Below, piece after piece: positions 17,035 through 25,963 of a stretch of 64,000 bases of DNA. Location of the stretch: NCBI RefSeq assembly GCF_025567285.1, contig NZ_JAOQJT010000002.1:372001-436000 (forward strand), given 5' to 3'. The first letter of the stretch is position 1. Every line of letters begins with the position of its first letter. Source of the DNA: Coprococcus aceti. Its GTDB lineage: Bacteria; Bacillota; Clostridia; Lachnospirales; Lachnospiraceae. A program made the position numbers and the translations under genes. The notes under the pieces were generated by a model, which saw only the letters and a program-made list of their open reading frames with translations, was not told the origin of the DNA and did no database searches.

Positions 17035-17787
17035 TCACTGAAACTTGCTCATCATTTCCTCAAACAACTCAGGCCTGAGTAAGACAAGTCCGCCGTGTCC
17101 GAGTTCCGGTAATACTTCAAACTCCGTCTGAGGTAGCCTGCGCCTGATATACGCTATATCATTTTTCCGCTCTTTTTCTTCATTCTTTGCGTACCAATAA
17201 TGGATGTGCGTATCAATCTTCGGAACAGGATCCGGCACCTTATAGTTATTGCACGATTCAAATGTTCGCCACAGTGTTTTGCTGCTGCAATGTCTCAGAA
17301 CATCCGCAACATACTGCAGATCTTCCTTGGAATAGTCATCTGTAGCAAATGCCTTTTCCAGCAAAGCCACACCGCCTGCTCTGCCTATCATCATCATTAG
17401 ATAATCCTTGAGCGCAATAAAGCGTGTCACGATCCATGGCAACTGATACGGTGTGATTCCGCCGTCTATTACACAATGCTGTATTCTAACCTTCTGTCCC
17501 AGCGCAACCATAAGCGCAACGGAACCGCCCATAGAACAGCCATATACAGCATATATCTCCGTGAATCCCTTCGCCTTGATCCAGTTATTTAAGTCTGATG
17601 CAATCTGCTCCACGCTTGTAAAGTCATTGTCATTGTCAAAATCATAACCCGGAAGTGCCGGAACCAGCAGATGATAATTCTTTTCTAACAGAGGAATTAC
17701 ATTCTCAAAGTAATCCCACTTCACAACAGATGGATGTATCAATATTATCGTTTCTTTATTCTCTTTTCCGAACTCATGGATAGTCAT
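17035..17787 (-). CDS. Alpha/beta hydrolase
   Basis: This 250-residue alpha/beta-hydrolase has the oxyanion region IILIHPSVV near residue 15, the nucleophile elbow GCSMGGS (Ser about 86), and the catalytic His in ELGHGGLVLL near residue 233. The acid is probably the Asp/Glu of the YWYAKNEEKE region. There is no signal peptide, so it is cytoplasmic. It is the last gene of a minus-strand hydrolase cluster whose promoter is near 20170, with a gap of about 170 bases from the preceding gene. That gap contains an ATCATGATG/CATCATGAT hairpin (about 17824-17860). The substrate is unknown. Confidence 0.8.
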   Translation of the reverse strand: MTIHEFGKENKETIILIHPSVVKWDYFENVIPLLEKNYHLLVPALPGYDFDNDNDFTSVEQIASDLNNWIKAKGFTEIYAVYGCSMGGSVALMVALGQKVRIQHCVIDGGITPYQLPWIVTRFIALKDYLMMMIGRAGGVALLEKAFATDDYSKEDLQYVADVLRHCSSKTLWRTFESCNNYKVPDPVPKIDTHIHYWYAKNEEKERKNDIAYIRRRLPQTEFEVLPELGHGGLVLLRPELFEEMMSKFQ

Positions 17788-17958
17788 TGTATTTTTCCTT
17801 CCTCATACCATATTCTTTCTTTAGATCATGATGAAAATATTAAACTCTTGCCATCATGATCCAATTCAACGCTCAACAATTACGCATCATGCTGATACAC
17901 TTGTCCCCATCATGCCGCCTGCCGGCTCAATGAGGGCATTCGCATAAAGAGTGCATAT

Positions 17959-18228
17959 TCAACAATTGTCTCTGATATTTTTCACCGCCATTACAATCTT
18001 TGCCACACTATATATCAAAGCAATTATCAGCATGCATCGTGAAATCAAGATTCCACCAGTGAATTGTATCGGAATACAAATCAGAGGTATAAGTATTATT
18101 GAAAATATAATTGAAAATATGGGATGCTTCATCTTGATATTGAAATATAAAGCAAGTATTGCCATTGCAATACCAATCAGAAACATAATCCCAAATACTA
18201 TAAGTAAAAATGCTATTGTATTTACCAT
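17959..18228 (-). CDS. Small hydrophobic membrane protein
   Basis: This 89-residue protein consists of about three TM segments (5-29, 35-54, 57-80), each rich in Ile/Leu. I do not recognise a family. Its ATG is preceded by AGGGGAG at a good distance and overlaps the end of a 60-codon coding-like fragment, so it is probably translated as part of the hydrolase operon. Confidence 0.55.
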   Translation of the reverse strand: MVNTIAFLLIVFGIMFLIGIAMAILALYFNIKMKHPIFSIIFSIILIPLICIPIQFTGGILISRCMLIIALIYSVAKIVMAVKNIRDNC

Positions 18229-18401
18229 TTCAAGCTCCCCTCATACAAATATTTGCCGCATTTATCAAATGCCGCAATCAGATCAAGGAAACGCTGGTCA
18301 AATGACTCCTCGTAGAATCCATATTCCTCGAATCTGCCTGGAATTGCAAGTGCATCGTAAATCCACAGGCTAACATTGTGAACATTGGACTCTAGTCCAT
18401 T
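18222..18401 (-). pseudogene. Start-less coding fragment
   Basis: Sixty in-frame codons without a start run from just after an in-frame TAA to a TAA overlapping the next gene. The C-terminal part reads WIYDALAIPGRFEEYGFYEE, then DQRFLDLIAAFDKCGKYLYE. The amino-acid composition looks like real protein, but no ATG/GTG/TTG with a ribosome site precedes it. It is probably the 3' end of a lost gene between the ATC-hydrolase-like gene and the small membrane protein. Family not recognised. Confidence 0.45.
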
Positions 18402-18407
18402 TTAACG

Positions 18408-19025
18408 TCATTTTATCAGTGTGACATGGAAATCACAGCATTCATCACCCTGACCAAGGGTCTTGGTACGCTGAAGCTGGCCTCCTTCATTTCTGTAATT
18501 TCTCTCATCCATATTGCACAGGCACGGAACGAATTCAAAGCAGTTTTCCCTCTTGCCCAGTTTGCATATTCCACATTCCGTATAAGTGTTATAGAATTCG
18601 TCTACACCTTTCTCGTAGTGGAATTTCCAGTCAAGCTCATACTTTGATGTCTGGCTTGCTATGCTCTCCTGCACCTTTTTGTCCTGAACATTGTCAGTGA
18701 AGAGCGTACACTTCTTGTTCTCATGCGCCTTCACCATGAAAGGCGAATCGAACACCGCAGTGACCATCTCATCCACAACTTCAGGTGTGATCCTATCCGG
18801 CTCTGCCTTGTGCAGTGAAAATACAAATGCTGCGATATACAGGTTCATCTCCAGTGAGCTTCCACCTATATCGGGAGTTCTGAGAAGCATCTCCTTGTAC
18901 TCTCTCTTCACGGATCTTTTATATCTCTTCATGTCCATATCAGGATATATCTGCGCAAGCCTTGCAAGTGCCTGCTTAAAACACAGCAGTTCCACAGCTT
19001 TTGCATACATTCCATATTTCAACAT
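18408..19025 (-). CDS. L-2-amino-thiazoline-4-carboxylic acid hydrolase family protein
   Basis: The protein has 205 residues. The C-terminal half holds the family's conserved pattern: the cysteines of TECGICKLGKRENC, CLCNMDE, and the end motif GDECCDFHV. Family members hydrolyse L-2-aminothiazoline-4-carboxylate in the L-cysteine route of some Pseudomonas, but most Firmicute members are uncharacterised. An N-terminal helical region (about 1-90) precedes it. It follows the BAAT-type hydrolase by 18 bases in the same operon. Confidence 0.7.
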   Translation of the reverse strand: MLKYGMYAKAVELLCFKQALARLAQIYPDMDMKRYKRSVKREYKEMLLRTPDIGGSSLEMNLYIAAFVFSLHKAEPDRITPEVVDEMVTAVFDSPFMVKAHENKKCTLFTDNVQDKKVQESIASQTSKYELDWKFHYEKGVDEFYNTYTECGICKLGKRENCFEFVPCLCNMDERNYRNEGGQLQRTKTLGQGDECCDFHVTLIK

Positions 19026-19043
19026 TTTAATCGCCTGCCCTTT

Positions 19044-19988
19044 TTATTCCTGTATCCATTCCTTAAGTGCGGCTGAGAGTCTTCTGTCTATATCCTTTCT
19101 CGTCGCCTCGCACTCATTTGGATAATCCTTTGCAGCCTTGAATATAAACTTCATGACGAATTTCAGTCCAACCGGAAGTGCCATACGAAGCATCGATTCC
19201 GGCAGAACAAAATGAGTTCCATGCTCATACACAAGCGGCACATACTCACATGTATGTGGACGCTCCTTCAGTCGCTGATCCATTCTGCGGATGTATTTGC
19301 CCGCCTCCCAGAACGAGTCGTCGTCTGCACCAATCAAAAACAGCTTTCCCCTTATGTTCTCGACCTTGATCATTTCCTCTTCTGTGTGTTCTCTGGCCTT
19401 CTCCGAATCGATAAACAGACAGGTACTGCGCTCAATGTCGCCGGAGCCCTTTGTCTCCTCCTCGATTTTCTGCCAGTACACAGGATGCTCATACACAAAT
19501 GGCATATAAGCAAGAGGCTCGCCTCTCCACGAAAGAGTCGATGCACCCGGTATCGGCCATTCCTTACATCCGTCTTTTTTGCCCTGTTCAAATCCCTGCC
19601 ATACAAAGTCACTTGCCGTAAGTCCAAATGTCAATGTGATATCAGGAAAATACGATGCCGCAACAATGGAATCCATTCCAGCCGTACTCATTCCCATGAT
19701 GCCTATTTTCCGGTTTCCATGACTTTTCAGCCATGCAATAGCCGACTCTATTCTCTCAAGCGGATTATTTACATGGCTGTAATTCTTCTTTCCAGGAGAT
19801 ATGCAGAGTGCGTTCACACCATTTTTGTGCAGCCACTTTGCTCCGCACTTCGCCATAAAATCATTCGGATCGTCTCCAAACAGTCCTATGAATGCACAGT
19901 CAGCCCCATTTGGATTCTCGTAGTATGTTCCGTAGAACCCATCCTTCTCGATCTCAAAAAACTGTTTTTTCACAACTTTTTCCTCCAT
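19044..19988 (-). CDS. Acyl-CoA thioester hydrolase/BAAT C-terminal-like hydrolase
   Basis: This 314-residue alpha/beta-hydrolase is of the BAAT_C type. The nucleophile elbow GMSTAGMDS lies near residue 100, the acid in GADDDSFWEAGK near residue 225, and the histidine in YEHGTHFVLPES near residue 262. BAAT_C members act on acyl-CoA or acyl esters; the natural substrate here is unknown. Cytoplasmic (no signal peptide). Its ATG lies inside the end of a short upstream frame with its own ribosome site, and the operon promoter is about 170 bases upstream. Confidence 0.75.
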   Translation of the reverse strand: MEEKVVKKQFFEIEKDGFYGTYYENPNGADCAFIGLFGDDPNDFMAKCGAKWLHKNGVNALCISPGKKNYSHVNNPLERIESAIAWLKSHGNRKIGIMGMSTAGMDSIVAASYFPDITLTFGLTASDFVWQGFEQGKKDGCKEWPIPGASTLSWRGEPLAYMPFVYEHPVYWQKIEEETKGSGDIERSTCLFIDSEKAREHTEEEMIKVENIRGKLFLIGADDDSFWEAGKYIRRMDQRLKERPHTCEYVPLVYEHGTHFVLPESMLRMALPVGLKFVMKFIFKAAKDYPNECEATRKDIDRRLSAALKEWIQE

Positions 19989-20119
19989 TTTCCTGTATAC
20001 TCCAGACCGCCCTCGCTGCCTGATAACACAATGACAACTTTATCTCTTCTGTCACCAACCGGATATAAGACACAATCCGCCTTGTGCAGTGTTTCTTTTA
20101 TAGTCTCAGAACCTTTCAT
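19970..20119 (-). pseudogene. Short N-terminal remnant of a BAAT-like hydrolase gene
   Basis: A 49-codon frame with a good AGGGGGAT ribosome site. It encodes VLYPVGDRRDKVVIVLSGSE and then GGLEY, which matches the first strand and oxyanion loop of BAAT_C hydrolases, then ends 19 bases inside the following hydrolase gene. It is most simply the N-terminal remnant of a deleted paralogue, left as a leader. A small functional peptide cannot be excluded. Confidence 0.45.
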
Positions 20120-20158
20120 TTGTTACATCCCCCTGATCCAATTCTCTTAACAACCACA

Positions 20159-20187
20159 ATGTTAGTCGCTGCTAACTTTATTGTCAA
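20159..20187 (-). promoter_or_regulatory. Promoter of the hydrolase operon with embedded operator
   Basis: Minus strand: perfect TTGACA (20187-20182), a 17-base spacer, and TAACAT (20164-20159). A palindrome, GTTAG-N6-CTAAC (20161-20176), with flanking ACAAT/ATTGT symmetry, overlaps the spacer and -10. This is the usual location of a TetR- or MarR-type repressor site; no such regulator is encoded next to it. Confidence 0.6.
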
Positions 20188-20221
20188 CTGTTATTGCTTT
20201 ATAAATCAAAAAAACTCTCGC

Positions 20222-20262
20222 AAATAAAAAAGCAGCCAGACAAAATTTTGCCTGACTGCTGG
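20222..20262 (-). terminator. Terminator of the AGCS transporter gene
   Basis: Minus-strand stem AGCAGTCAGGCAAAA pairing with TTTTGTCTGGCTGCT and followed by TTTTTTATTT. About 45 bases after the transporter stop. Confidence 0.85.
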
Positions 20263-20306
20263 TAGATGCTCACCCAATTATTATAAATATTTACTTCAAT
20301 CGAACC

Positions 20307-21722
20307 CTACAGTTCCTTGTGGCGTGCAAAGTAATCCTTTGTCTCTGCCACAACCACACTGCTGAGTGCAAGCAGTGCTATGATATTCGGAATCGCCATA
20401 AGTCCGTTAAATATATCAGCGATAGTCCATACAGCCTTAACTGTCATGTATGGTCCGATAAATACGCAAAGTATGTATAACCAACGATAGATCTGAACTG
20501 AAACCTTGCTGCCATTTGTGAGGTACTCAAGACACCTCTCACCATAGTAATCCCAACCAAGGATAGTTGTAAATGCGAAGAATACAAGGCAGATCATCAG
20601 GATGAATGCTGCAACCTGACCTGGCATAAAGAAAAGTCCCTTTTGGAATGCATCAGTTGTGACTGCGATTCCCTCAAGGCTGCCATCCTGCCAGCTTCCC
20701 ATCATAACGATTGAAAGACCTGTCATTGTACATACGATGATAGTATCAATAAATGTACCTGTCATTGTTACAAGTCCCTGACGAACAGGCTCCTTTGTCT
20801 GAGCTGCTGCTGCTGCGATAGGTGCAGAACCAAGACCAGCCTCATTCGAGAAGATACCACGTGCAACACCTTTCTGCATGGCTATTGCAAGACTTGCTGT
20901 AACACCACCTGCAAATGACATAGGCTTAAATGCGCACTTGACTATTGTTTCAAATGCAGCTGGAACTTTATTTATATTAACTATGATAAGAACCAGACAC
21001 ACCACGATGTAGAGAACTGCCATGAATGGTACTATAATCTGAGAAACCTTTGATATTCTCTGGATTCCACCGATTACGACAAGTCCTACAAGGATTGCAA
21101 GAATAAATGCTGAGATGACGATGGCTATTGAGTAGTCATTTCCAAAGATTGATACTGTATTTGCCTTGTCAGGATCAAAGAAAGCCTGAACTGCAGAAGC
21201 AATACCATTTACCTGTGTAAATGTACCGATACCCATGAGACCTACGCATGCTCCGAAGAATGCAAATATCTTTGCAAGCCATTTCCACTTGTGACCCATA
21301 CCATTCTCAATGTAGTAGAAAGGTCCTCCGAGAACGTGTCCATCCTCGTCAATCTTTCTGTACTTTACAGCAAGCAGTCCCTCTGAATACTTTGTTGCCA
21401 TTCCGAAAAGCGCTGCTACCCACATCCAGAAAAGTGCTCCAGGACCACCGGCAAGGATACCTATAGCTGTTGCTACTCCTACGATGTTACCTGTACCGAT
21501 AGTTGCTGAAAGTGCTGTACATAACGCGCCAAAGCTCGTCACCTCTCCTGTACCGTCTTCCTCATTCTTGATCATGAATCTCAGTGCCTTTGGCAGATGA
21601 ACTATCTGAAGGAACTTAAGTCTGATCGTCAGATAGATTCCGCAGACGATGATGAGTATTATGAGTGGCAAGCCCCAGACAATATCATCAACTTTGCCTA
21701 AAAAGTTTGTGAATGCGTCCAT
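20307..21722 (-). CDS. Sodium:alanine/glycine symporter, AGCS family
   Basis: This 471-residue integral membrane protein of the alanine or glycine:cation symporter family has about 11 TM segments. The family hallmark is visible: SATIGTGNIVGVATAI near residue 75 and the GGPGALFWMWVAALFGMATKY stretch (in parts) after it, plus SNEAGLGSAPIAAAAAQT in the middle. It imports alanine, glycine or serine with sodium. The ribosome site AGGAGGAG is 4 bases before ATG. It is a single-gene unit ending at a strong terminator. Confidence 0.95.
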   Translation of the reverse strand: MDAFTNFLGKVDDIVWGLPLIILIIVCGIYLTIRLKFLQIVHLPKALRFMIKNEEDGTGEVTSFGALCTALSATIGTGNIVGVATAIGILAGGPGALFWMWVAALFGMATKYSEGLLAVKYRKIDEDGHVLGGPFYYIENGMGHKWKWLAKIFAFFGACVGLMGIGTFTQVNGIASAVQAFFDPDKANTVSIFGNDYSIAIVISAFILAILVGLVVIGGIQRISKVSQIIVPFMAVLYIVVCLVLIIVNINKVPAAFETIVKCAFKPMSFAGGVTASLAIAMQKGVARGIFSNEAGLGSAPIAAAAAQTKEPVRQGLVTMTGTFIDTIIVCTMTGLSIVMMGSWQDGSLEGIAVTTDAFQKGLFFMPGQVAAFILMICLVFFAFTTILGWDYYGERCLEYLTNGSKVSVQIYRWLYILCVFIGPYMTVKAVWTIADIFNGLMAIPNIIALLALSSVVVAETKDYFARHKEL

Positions 21723-21791
21723 GTTACTCCTCCTATTTTTTATTTATAATTCACAAGTGTAAATTATAGCATAAAAATTCTTAAATAAAAA

Positions 21792-21843
21792 CGAAAAAAC
21801 ACGCATTTTCAAGATTTTTCTTGGTTTTTTGCATGTTTTTTCG
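21792..21843 (-). terminator. Terminator-like hairpin after the antiporter gene
   Basis: CGAAAAAACA and TGTTTTTTCG form the outer stem and CAAG/CTTG an inner one. On the minus strand the hairpin ends in a T-rich run. It sits about 45 bases after the NhaC-family stop and just upstream of the AGCS gene. Confidence 0.65.
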
Positions 21844-21887
21844 AATATTTATTTATTATATTACGAAATCTCGTCCATCTATATTCT

Positions 21888-23216
21888 TTACCGTCTCTTT
21901 GCCATATGTGGTTTGTCATTACTTCTTATAAGCATCCACACAAGCGAACTGACAAGAAGGAGTATTGGATAAAACAAATTTGGGATTATCTGGAATGCTG
22001 ATATCTCATGTCCCAGCTCCGACACCGCTGATATTGCAACCAGCATCTGGGCACCGTAAGGAATGATTCCCTGGAATATGCATGAAAATGTATCAAGCAG
22101 CGACGCTGATCTCTTCGGGGATATACCATAATCCTCTGCCATCTCCTTTGCTATCGGATTTGCCATGACTATCGCGACCGTATTGTTGGCTGTGGCTATG
22201 TCCATGGCTCCAACCAGAAGTCCGATTCCGAGCTGACCTCCCTTGTCACCCTTGAACACCTTCTTTATAGCCGAAAGCAGCGCCTCAAATCCGCCATACT
22301 CTCTGATGAGTGAACACATGGCAGCCACAAGTACAGCTACCATACTCGTCTCGAACATTCCCGCTGCACCGCTTCCCATATTCGTCAGGAGATCCACTGC
22401 TGCCGTCTGCCCTGTGGCAAGCATGATGATGGAGCCTGACACGATTCCAACTATCAGGACTACAAACACATTAAATCCCACTATTCCTCCTATGAGTACC
22501 AGAACATAAGGAATGATCTGTATCATATTGTAATCATGGTGCACTACTCCGCCTATCTCAGTATTGAATGACTTAACCAAGATTACTATGAGCGTCACAA
22601 TCGCCGCAGGAAATGCTATCCAGAAGTTTGCCCTGAACTTATCTTTCATGGCACACCCCTGACCATTACATGCTGCTATGGTAGTATCCGATATGAACGA
22701 CAGATTATCTCCAAACATTGCACCGCCCATTATGGACGCCACACAGAGCGGCAGATTAAATCCTGACGCATCGGCAACCGCAACTCCTATAGGCGTCAGA
22801 AGTGTTATTGTTCCAACAGACGTTCCCATAGCTGTTGATACAAAGCATGCTACAACGAACAGAACCGCCACGGAGAATCTCGCCGGAATGATACTCAGCA
22901 TAAAGTATGCCACACTCTCGGCACTGCTCCGCCCCACGACTCCCACAAATATTCCCGCCGTCAGGAATATGAGCAGCATGGTTATAATATTTTTGTCTGT
23001 AAGTCCATTTGCCATGATCTGAAGCTTCTCATCAAAGCTTACCTTTCTGTTCTGCAGACATGCCACAAATATCGCCACCATAAAGGCGACCACTATTGGA
23101 ATATTGTAAAATCCCATCGGGATCTTCAGCACGTACTCAAACAGTATTCCAAGTCCCAGATACAGGACAAGAAAGACGTATATAGGTATCAGTGCCGCAC
23201 CATTTGACTTCTTCAT
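21888..23216 (-). CDS. Na+/H+ antiporter NhaC family protein
   Basis: The 442-residue protein has about 11-12 TM segments. The NhaC-family motifs are seen as ACFVSTAMGTSVGTITLLTPIG (in parts) near residue 125, MGGAMFGDNLSFISDTTIAA near 165, and DTFSCIFQGIIPYG near 385. Members exchange sodium for protons or carry organic acids. It lies 25 bases downstream of the GH43 gene on the same strand, so the two may be cotranscribed. That would hint at export or import linked to sugar use. Confidence 0.9.
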   Translation of the reverse strand: MKKSNGAALIPIYVFLVLYLGLGILFEYVLKIPMGFYNIPIVVAFMVAIFVACLQNRKVSFDEKLQIMANGLTDKNIITMLLIFLTAGIFVGVVGRSSAESVAYFMLSIIPARFSVAVLFVVACFVSTAMGTSVGTITLLTPIGVAVADASGFNLPLCVASIMGGAMFGDNLSFISDTTIAACNGQGCAMKDKFRANFWIAFPAAIVTLIVILVKSFNTEIGGVVHHDYNMIQIIPYVLVLIGGIVGFNVFVVLIVGIVSGSIIMLATGQTAAVDLLTNMGSGAAGMFETSMVAVLVAAMCSLIREYGGFEALLSAIKKVFKGDKGGQLGIGLLVGAMDIATANNTVAIVMANPIAKEMAEDYGISPKRSASLLDTFSCIFQGIIPYGAQMLVAISAVSELGHEISAFQIIPNLFYPILLLVSSLVWMLIRSNDKPHMAKRR

Positions 23217-23240
23217 AATTCTCCCTCTTCTTTCAATATT

Positions 23241-24830
23241 TTACCTAAATCGGATATCTTTTAATTGAACCTTTCTTCTGCCACGGTATACAAGATACAA
23301 CGCGTGGACTCCCTCCGGGAAATCCACTCTGTTCTCGCACCATCTCCACTCTGTCTCTGAGATATCTTCAGATACAGGTATATCTATTCTTCCAATACTC
23401 TCACCGTCTTCTGTCACGCATATGTCAAAGTATCCTTCTACATTCTCTGCCAGGTCGTTTGCATCCTTGATCTGCTCCTGATTCTCGCATCTCTCGTCTA
23501 CCCTGACAGGTCCCTCGTACACCACCTTATTCGCATCCGTCTCATATCTGACATTCACGCCAAATGTACTGCTGTCCTCAAGCGCAAAATACTTATACCC
23601 TATGAGTGTTCCATCCTCTATCTCCGCAATAAATCTATCCTCACCCTTGTTCGTCACATTAGGGAATTCTGTCGTGTATATACTGTTGGAGCCGTGTGGC
23701 ATATGTCCATTTGTCAGGTTGCATGCTATCACCGCCGGATACGTGCCATTTGCCACAAGCGGGCCATCGTTCAGACCGCAGCTCGTAACCTCCACCTGGT
23801 CTATGTGTCCATCCGCAGCTATATATATCTTCTCGGCACAGGCCTGTCTGCTGTAGTCCGACTTATGTGTGAGCCTGTGATAGAACACGTACCACTGACC
23901 ATCTATGCACTCTATGCTTCCGTGCGTGGTTCCGGTCATATTCAGCTTGTTCTCGAAACTTCTTCCCTTATATCCCACATCGCCATTTGACACTATTGTT
24001 CCGCCAAATGTAAATCCGTGATCCGGATAATCGCTCACCGCATAGCACAGCTCATGGTTCTGCCATGTCGAATAAACAAAGTAGTATTTGTCTCCCACCT
24101 TTCTCATGGATGAACCCTCAAAAAATGGATGCTCCTCAAATGATGTGCCTTTCACAGCGTAAGGAATGATGTGCCTCGATTCTTCCTTGACCGTCAGCAT
24201 ATCGTCCTCAAGCACCACCATGATCGGTCCCATGATGCTGTCCTTGTAGCCAAGTATCTCCTCCTTTGTTCTTCCAAACATAGATACCTCATCATCCAGC
24301 CTGCCATTTGTCAGAAAATCAGGCTCCTCCTCGTATCCGTACTGGGTTCCGTAGAATATCCTGATGGTTCCGTCATCATTCATGGCTGCCGGATCAAAGC
24401 AAATGTACTTCTTCATCACAGTTCCGTCCTTGTAATGCACATGGCCAAGATATTCGTATTTGCCCGCCGGCGTATCGCACACAGCCACACTGATCGGACC
24501 TGTGTATCCGCCGTAACCGTAGTCACCGCCCATACAGTAATACAGATAATATCTGCCATCATTCCCCCTCACAACATCTGGCGCGTACATATACTTCAGC
24601 TCCGGGTATGCCGGATCCTGGCTCGCCCTGTATGTAATGCCCTCGCATCGCCAGCTTGTCAGATCTTTTACCGGCGCGGAGTACACCACATAATCCTGCA
24701 TACAGAACGTGTAACCGCCCTCCTTATCGTGAGATCCATAATGATAAACCCTGTCGCCCCATACATGCGGCTCGCCGTCCGGTATGTACTCATTCAGCGG
24801 CAAAAAGGGATTGTAAACCTGCCTGTTCAT
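23241..24830 (-). CDS. Glycoside hydrolase family 43 protein
   Basis: This protein of about 529 residues has a five-bladed propeller GH43 domain in the first 320 or so residues. The family's first acid is seen in PDGEPHVWGDRVYHYGSHD, the modulating Asp in MYAPDVV, and the general acid Glu in EGSSMRKVGDKYYFVYS. The C-terminal 200 residues are beta-rich, likely a carbohydrate-binding module. There is no signal peptide, so it acts on imported arabino- or xylo-oligosaccharides. The start at 24830 follows AAGGAGA; the longer frame from 24902 has no ribosome site. Confidence 0.9.
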   Translation of the reverse strand: MNRQVYNPFLPLNEYIPDGEPHVWGDRVYHYGSHDKEGGYTFCMQDYVVYSAPVKDLTSWRCEGITYRASQDPAYPELKYMYAPDVVRGNDGRYYLYYCMGGDYGYGGYTGPISVAVCDTPAGKYEYLGHVHYKDGTVMKKYICFDPAAMNDDGTIRIFYGTQYGYEEEPDFLTNGRLDDEVSMFGRTKEEILGYKDSIMGPIMVVLEDDMLTVKEESRHIIPYAVKGTSFEEHPFFEGSSMRKVGDKYYFVYSTWQNHELCYAVSDYPDHGFTFGGTIVSNGDVGYKGRSFENKLNMTGTTHGSIECIDGQWYVFYHRLTHKSDYSRQACAEKIYIAADGHIDQVEVTSCGLNDGPLVANGTYPAVIACNLTNGHMPHGSNSIYTTEFPNVTNKGEDRFIAEIEDGTLIGYKYFALEDSSTFGVNVRYETDANKVVYEGPVRVDERCENQEQIKDANDLAENVEGYFDICVTEDGESIGRIDIPVSEDISETEWRWCENRVDFPEGVHALYLVYRGRRKVQLKDIRFR

Positions 24831-24882
24831 ATATCTTCTCCTTCTTGTATCAATTTTTTCTGTTCCCCTAAAACAACAAATC

Positions 24883-24918
24883 CCCAACATGATCCGCGTC
24901 ATCTACAGACATGTTGGG
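24883..24918. promoter_or_regulatory. Inverted repeat upstream of the GH43 gene
   Basis: CCCAACATG (24883-24891) and CATGTTGGG (24910-24918) are perfect 9-base arms 18 bases apart, between the helical-bundle gene and the GH43 gene. It could be a terminator for the former (weak T-richness on the minus side) or an operator for the latter. Confidence 0.4.
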
Positions 24919-24968
24919 TTCTCATATTTACAAGTATATTTAATAAAACTTTTTTAGTCAACAAGCAC

Positions 24969-25403
24969 TTATAAAAAAGGATGCATCTGCTCGCAGAGTT
25001 TCTTCTCAAGCTCTATGAGTCTCTTCGTCTTATCCTTCGCCCTGTCATCCGCCGCCTTATATTCGTTTAGATATTTATTCAGCGACTTCACACCCATATT
25101 GCAGCCATCCGTCATAAGCTCCGCTATGGTATTGTCAGACTCATCCACTATGAGTTTCACATTTGTCTTGATCCATGACATGCCCTTTGCTATTGGATTT
25201 GGATCCTTGCCATCGTCATGGTACTCATCCAGTAGTTTCTGTATCTCCTGTTTTATTGCGTTGTGCTCCTCCTTACATTCTATAAGTATCTTCTTCATTT
25301 TCGCCGCATGCACATACCCAAGCACCTCATCAATAGACGAAACACCCATCTTGATCCCGGCATCACATTCCCTGAGCAGCTTTATTGTGTCTGGTGATAT
25401 CAT
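24969..25403 (-). CDS. Four-helix-bundle protein, DUF2383-like
   Basis: This 144-residue, all-helical, charged protein resembles the ferritin-like DUF2383/PA2169 group. A first helix pair (LLRECDAGIKMGVSSIDEVL and KKILIECKEEHNAIKQEIQK) leads to DPNPIAKGMSWIKTNVKL and MTDGCNMGVKSLNKYLNEY. No signal peptide or TM segments. AAGGAGGT lies 7 bases before ATG. Members have been seen as stress-related or of unknown function. It is divergent from blaI. Confidence 0.6.
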   Translation of the reverse strand: MISPDTIKLLRECDAGIKMGVSSIDEVLGYVHAAKMKKILIECKEEHNAIKQEIQKLLDEYHDDGKDPNPIAKGMSWIKTNVKLIVDESDNTIAELMTDGCNMGVKSLNKYLNEYKAADDRAKDKTKRLIELEKKLCEQMHPFL

Positions 25404-25512
25404 CTCATATACCTCCTTAGCCTGTATATGAGTATGTTACCCGGTGTTTGAAAATTATATACTCTGCTAAACAATCCTTTTTGGAGAGTTTCCTCATATG
25501 TATAGACAAAGG

Positions 25513-25541
25513 TTGACACCCCACCCGATAATCTTTATACT
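25513..25541 (+). promoter_or_regulatory. Promoter of blaI-blaR1
   Basis: TTGACA (25513-25518) and TATACT (25536-25541) with a 17-base spacer. The BlaI operator starts 3 bases downstream, covering the likely transcript start. Confidence 0.8.
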
Positions 25542-25543
25542 GT

Positions 25544-25559
25544 TATTACAAATGTAGTA
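25544..25559. promoter_or_regulatory. BlaI-type operator 1
   Basis: TATTACAAATGTAGTA matches the BlaI/MecI dyad TACTACA-N2-TGTAGTA with one change. It lies at the transcription start of blaI, indicating autorepression. Confidence 0.8.
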
Positions 25560-25576
25560 TTAAAGGAGTATAATCT

Positions 25577-25960
25577 ATGAAACACATTCCCCAGATTTCC
25601 GAAGCTGAATATGAAGTTATGAAGGTTATATGGAAATATGCCCCTATAAGCACAAATGACATTACTGACAAACTGTTGCAGACCACTTCATGGAATCCTA
25701 GGACTATCCAGACTCTCATCAAAAGACTTTCTGATAAGTCCGCCATCTCCTATGAGAAAAAGGGCCGCATGTTCGTCTACTCCCCTGTCATCAGTCAGGA
25801 GGAATATCGAAAACATGAAAGCTCATCTTTTCTAAAGAAGTTTTTCAATGGACACATATCCGACATGGTTTCTGCGTTTGTGGATAGTGATGAGCTTAGT
25901 GCTGATGATATAAAGGAACTTCAAGACATATTAAATGTAAAAGGCACCGGGAGGAAATAA
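25577..25960 (+). CDS. blaI: BlaI/MecI family transcriptional repressor
   Basis: This 127-residue winged-helix repressor has ISEAEYEVMKVIWKYAPIST at the N-terminus, the recognition helix region WNPRTIQTLIKRL, and the wing KKGRMFVYSPVISQEEY. The C-terminal dimerisation helices contain the scissile region used in family members. It represses promoters with TACTACA-type dyads until BlaR1 signals. It is followed 3 bases later by blaR1. The operators found in this window mark its own promoter and the lipoprotein promoter at 30.1 kb. Confidence 0.9.
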   Translation: MKHIPQISEAEYEVMKVIWKYAPISTNDITDKLLQTTSWNPRTIQTLIKRLSDKSAISYEKKGRMFVYSPVISQEEYRKHESSSFLKKFFNGHISDMVSAFVDSDELSADDIKELQDILNVKGTGRK

Positions 25961-25963
25961 GGC

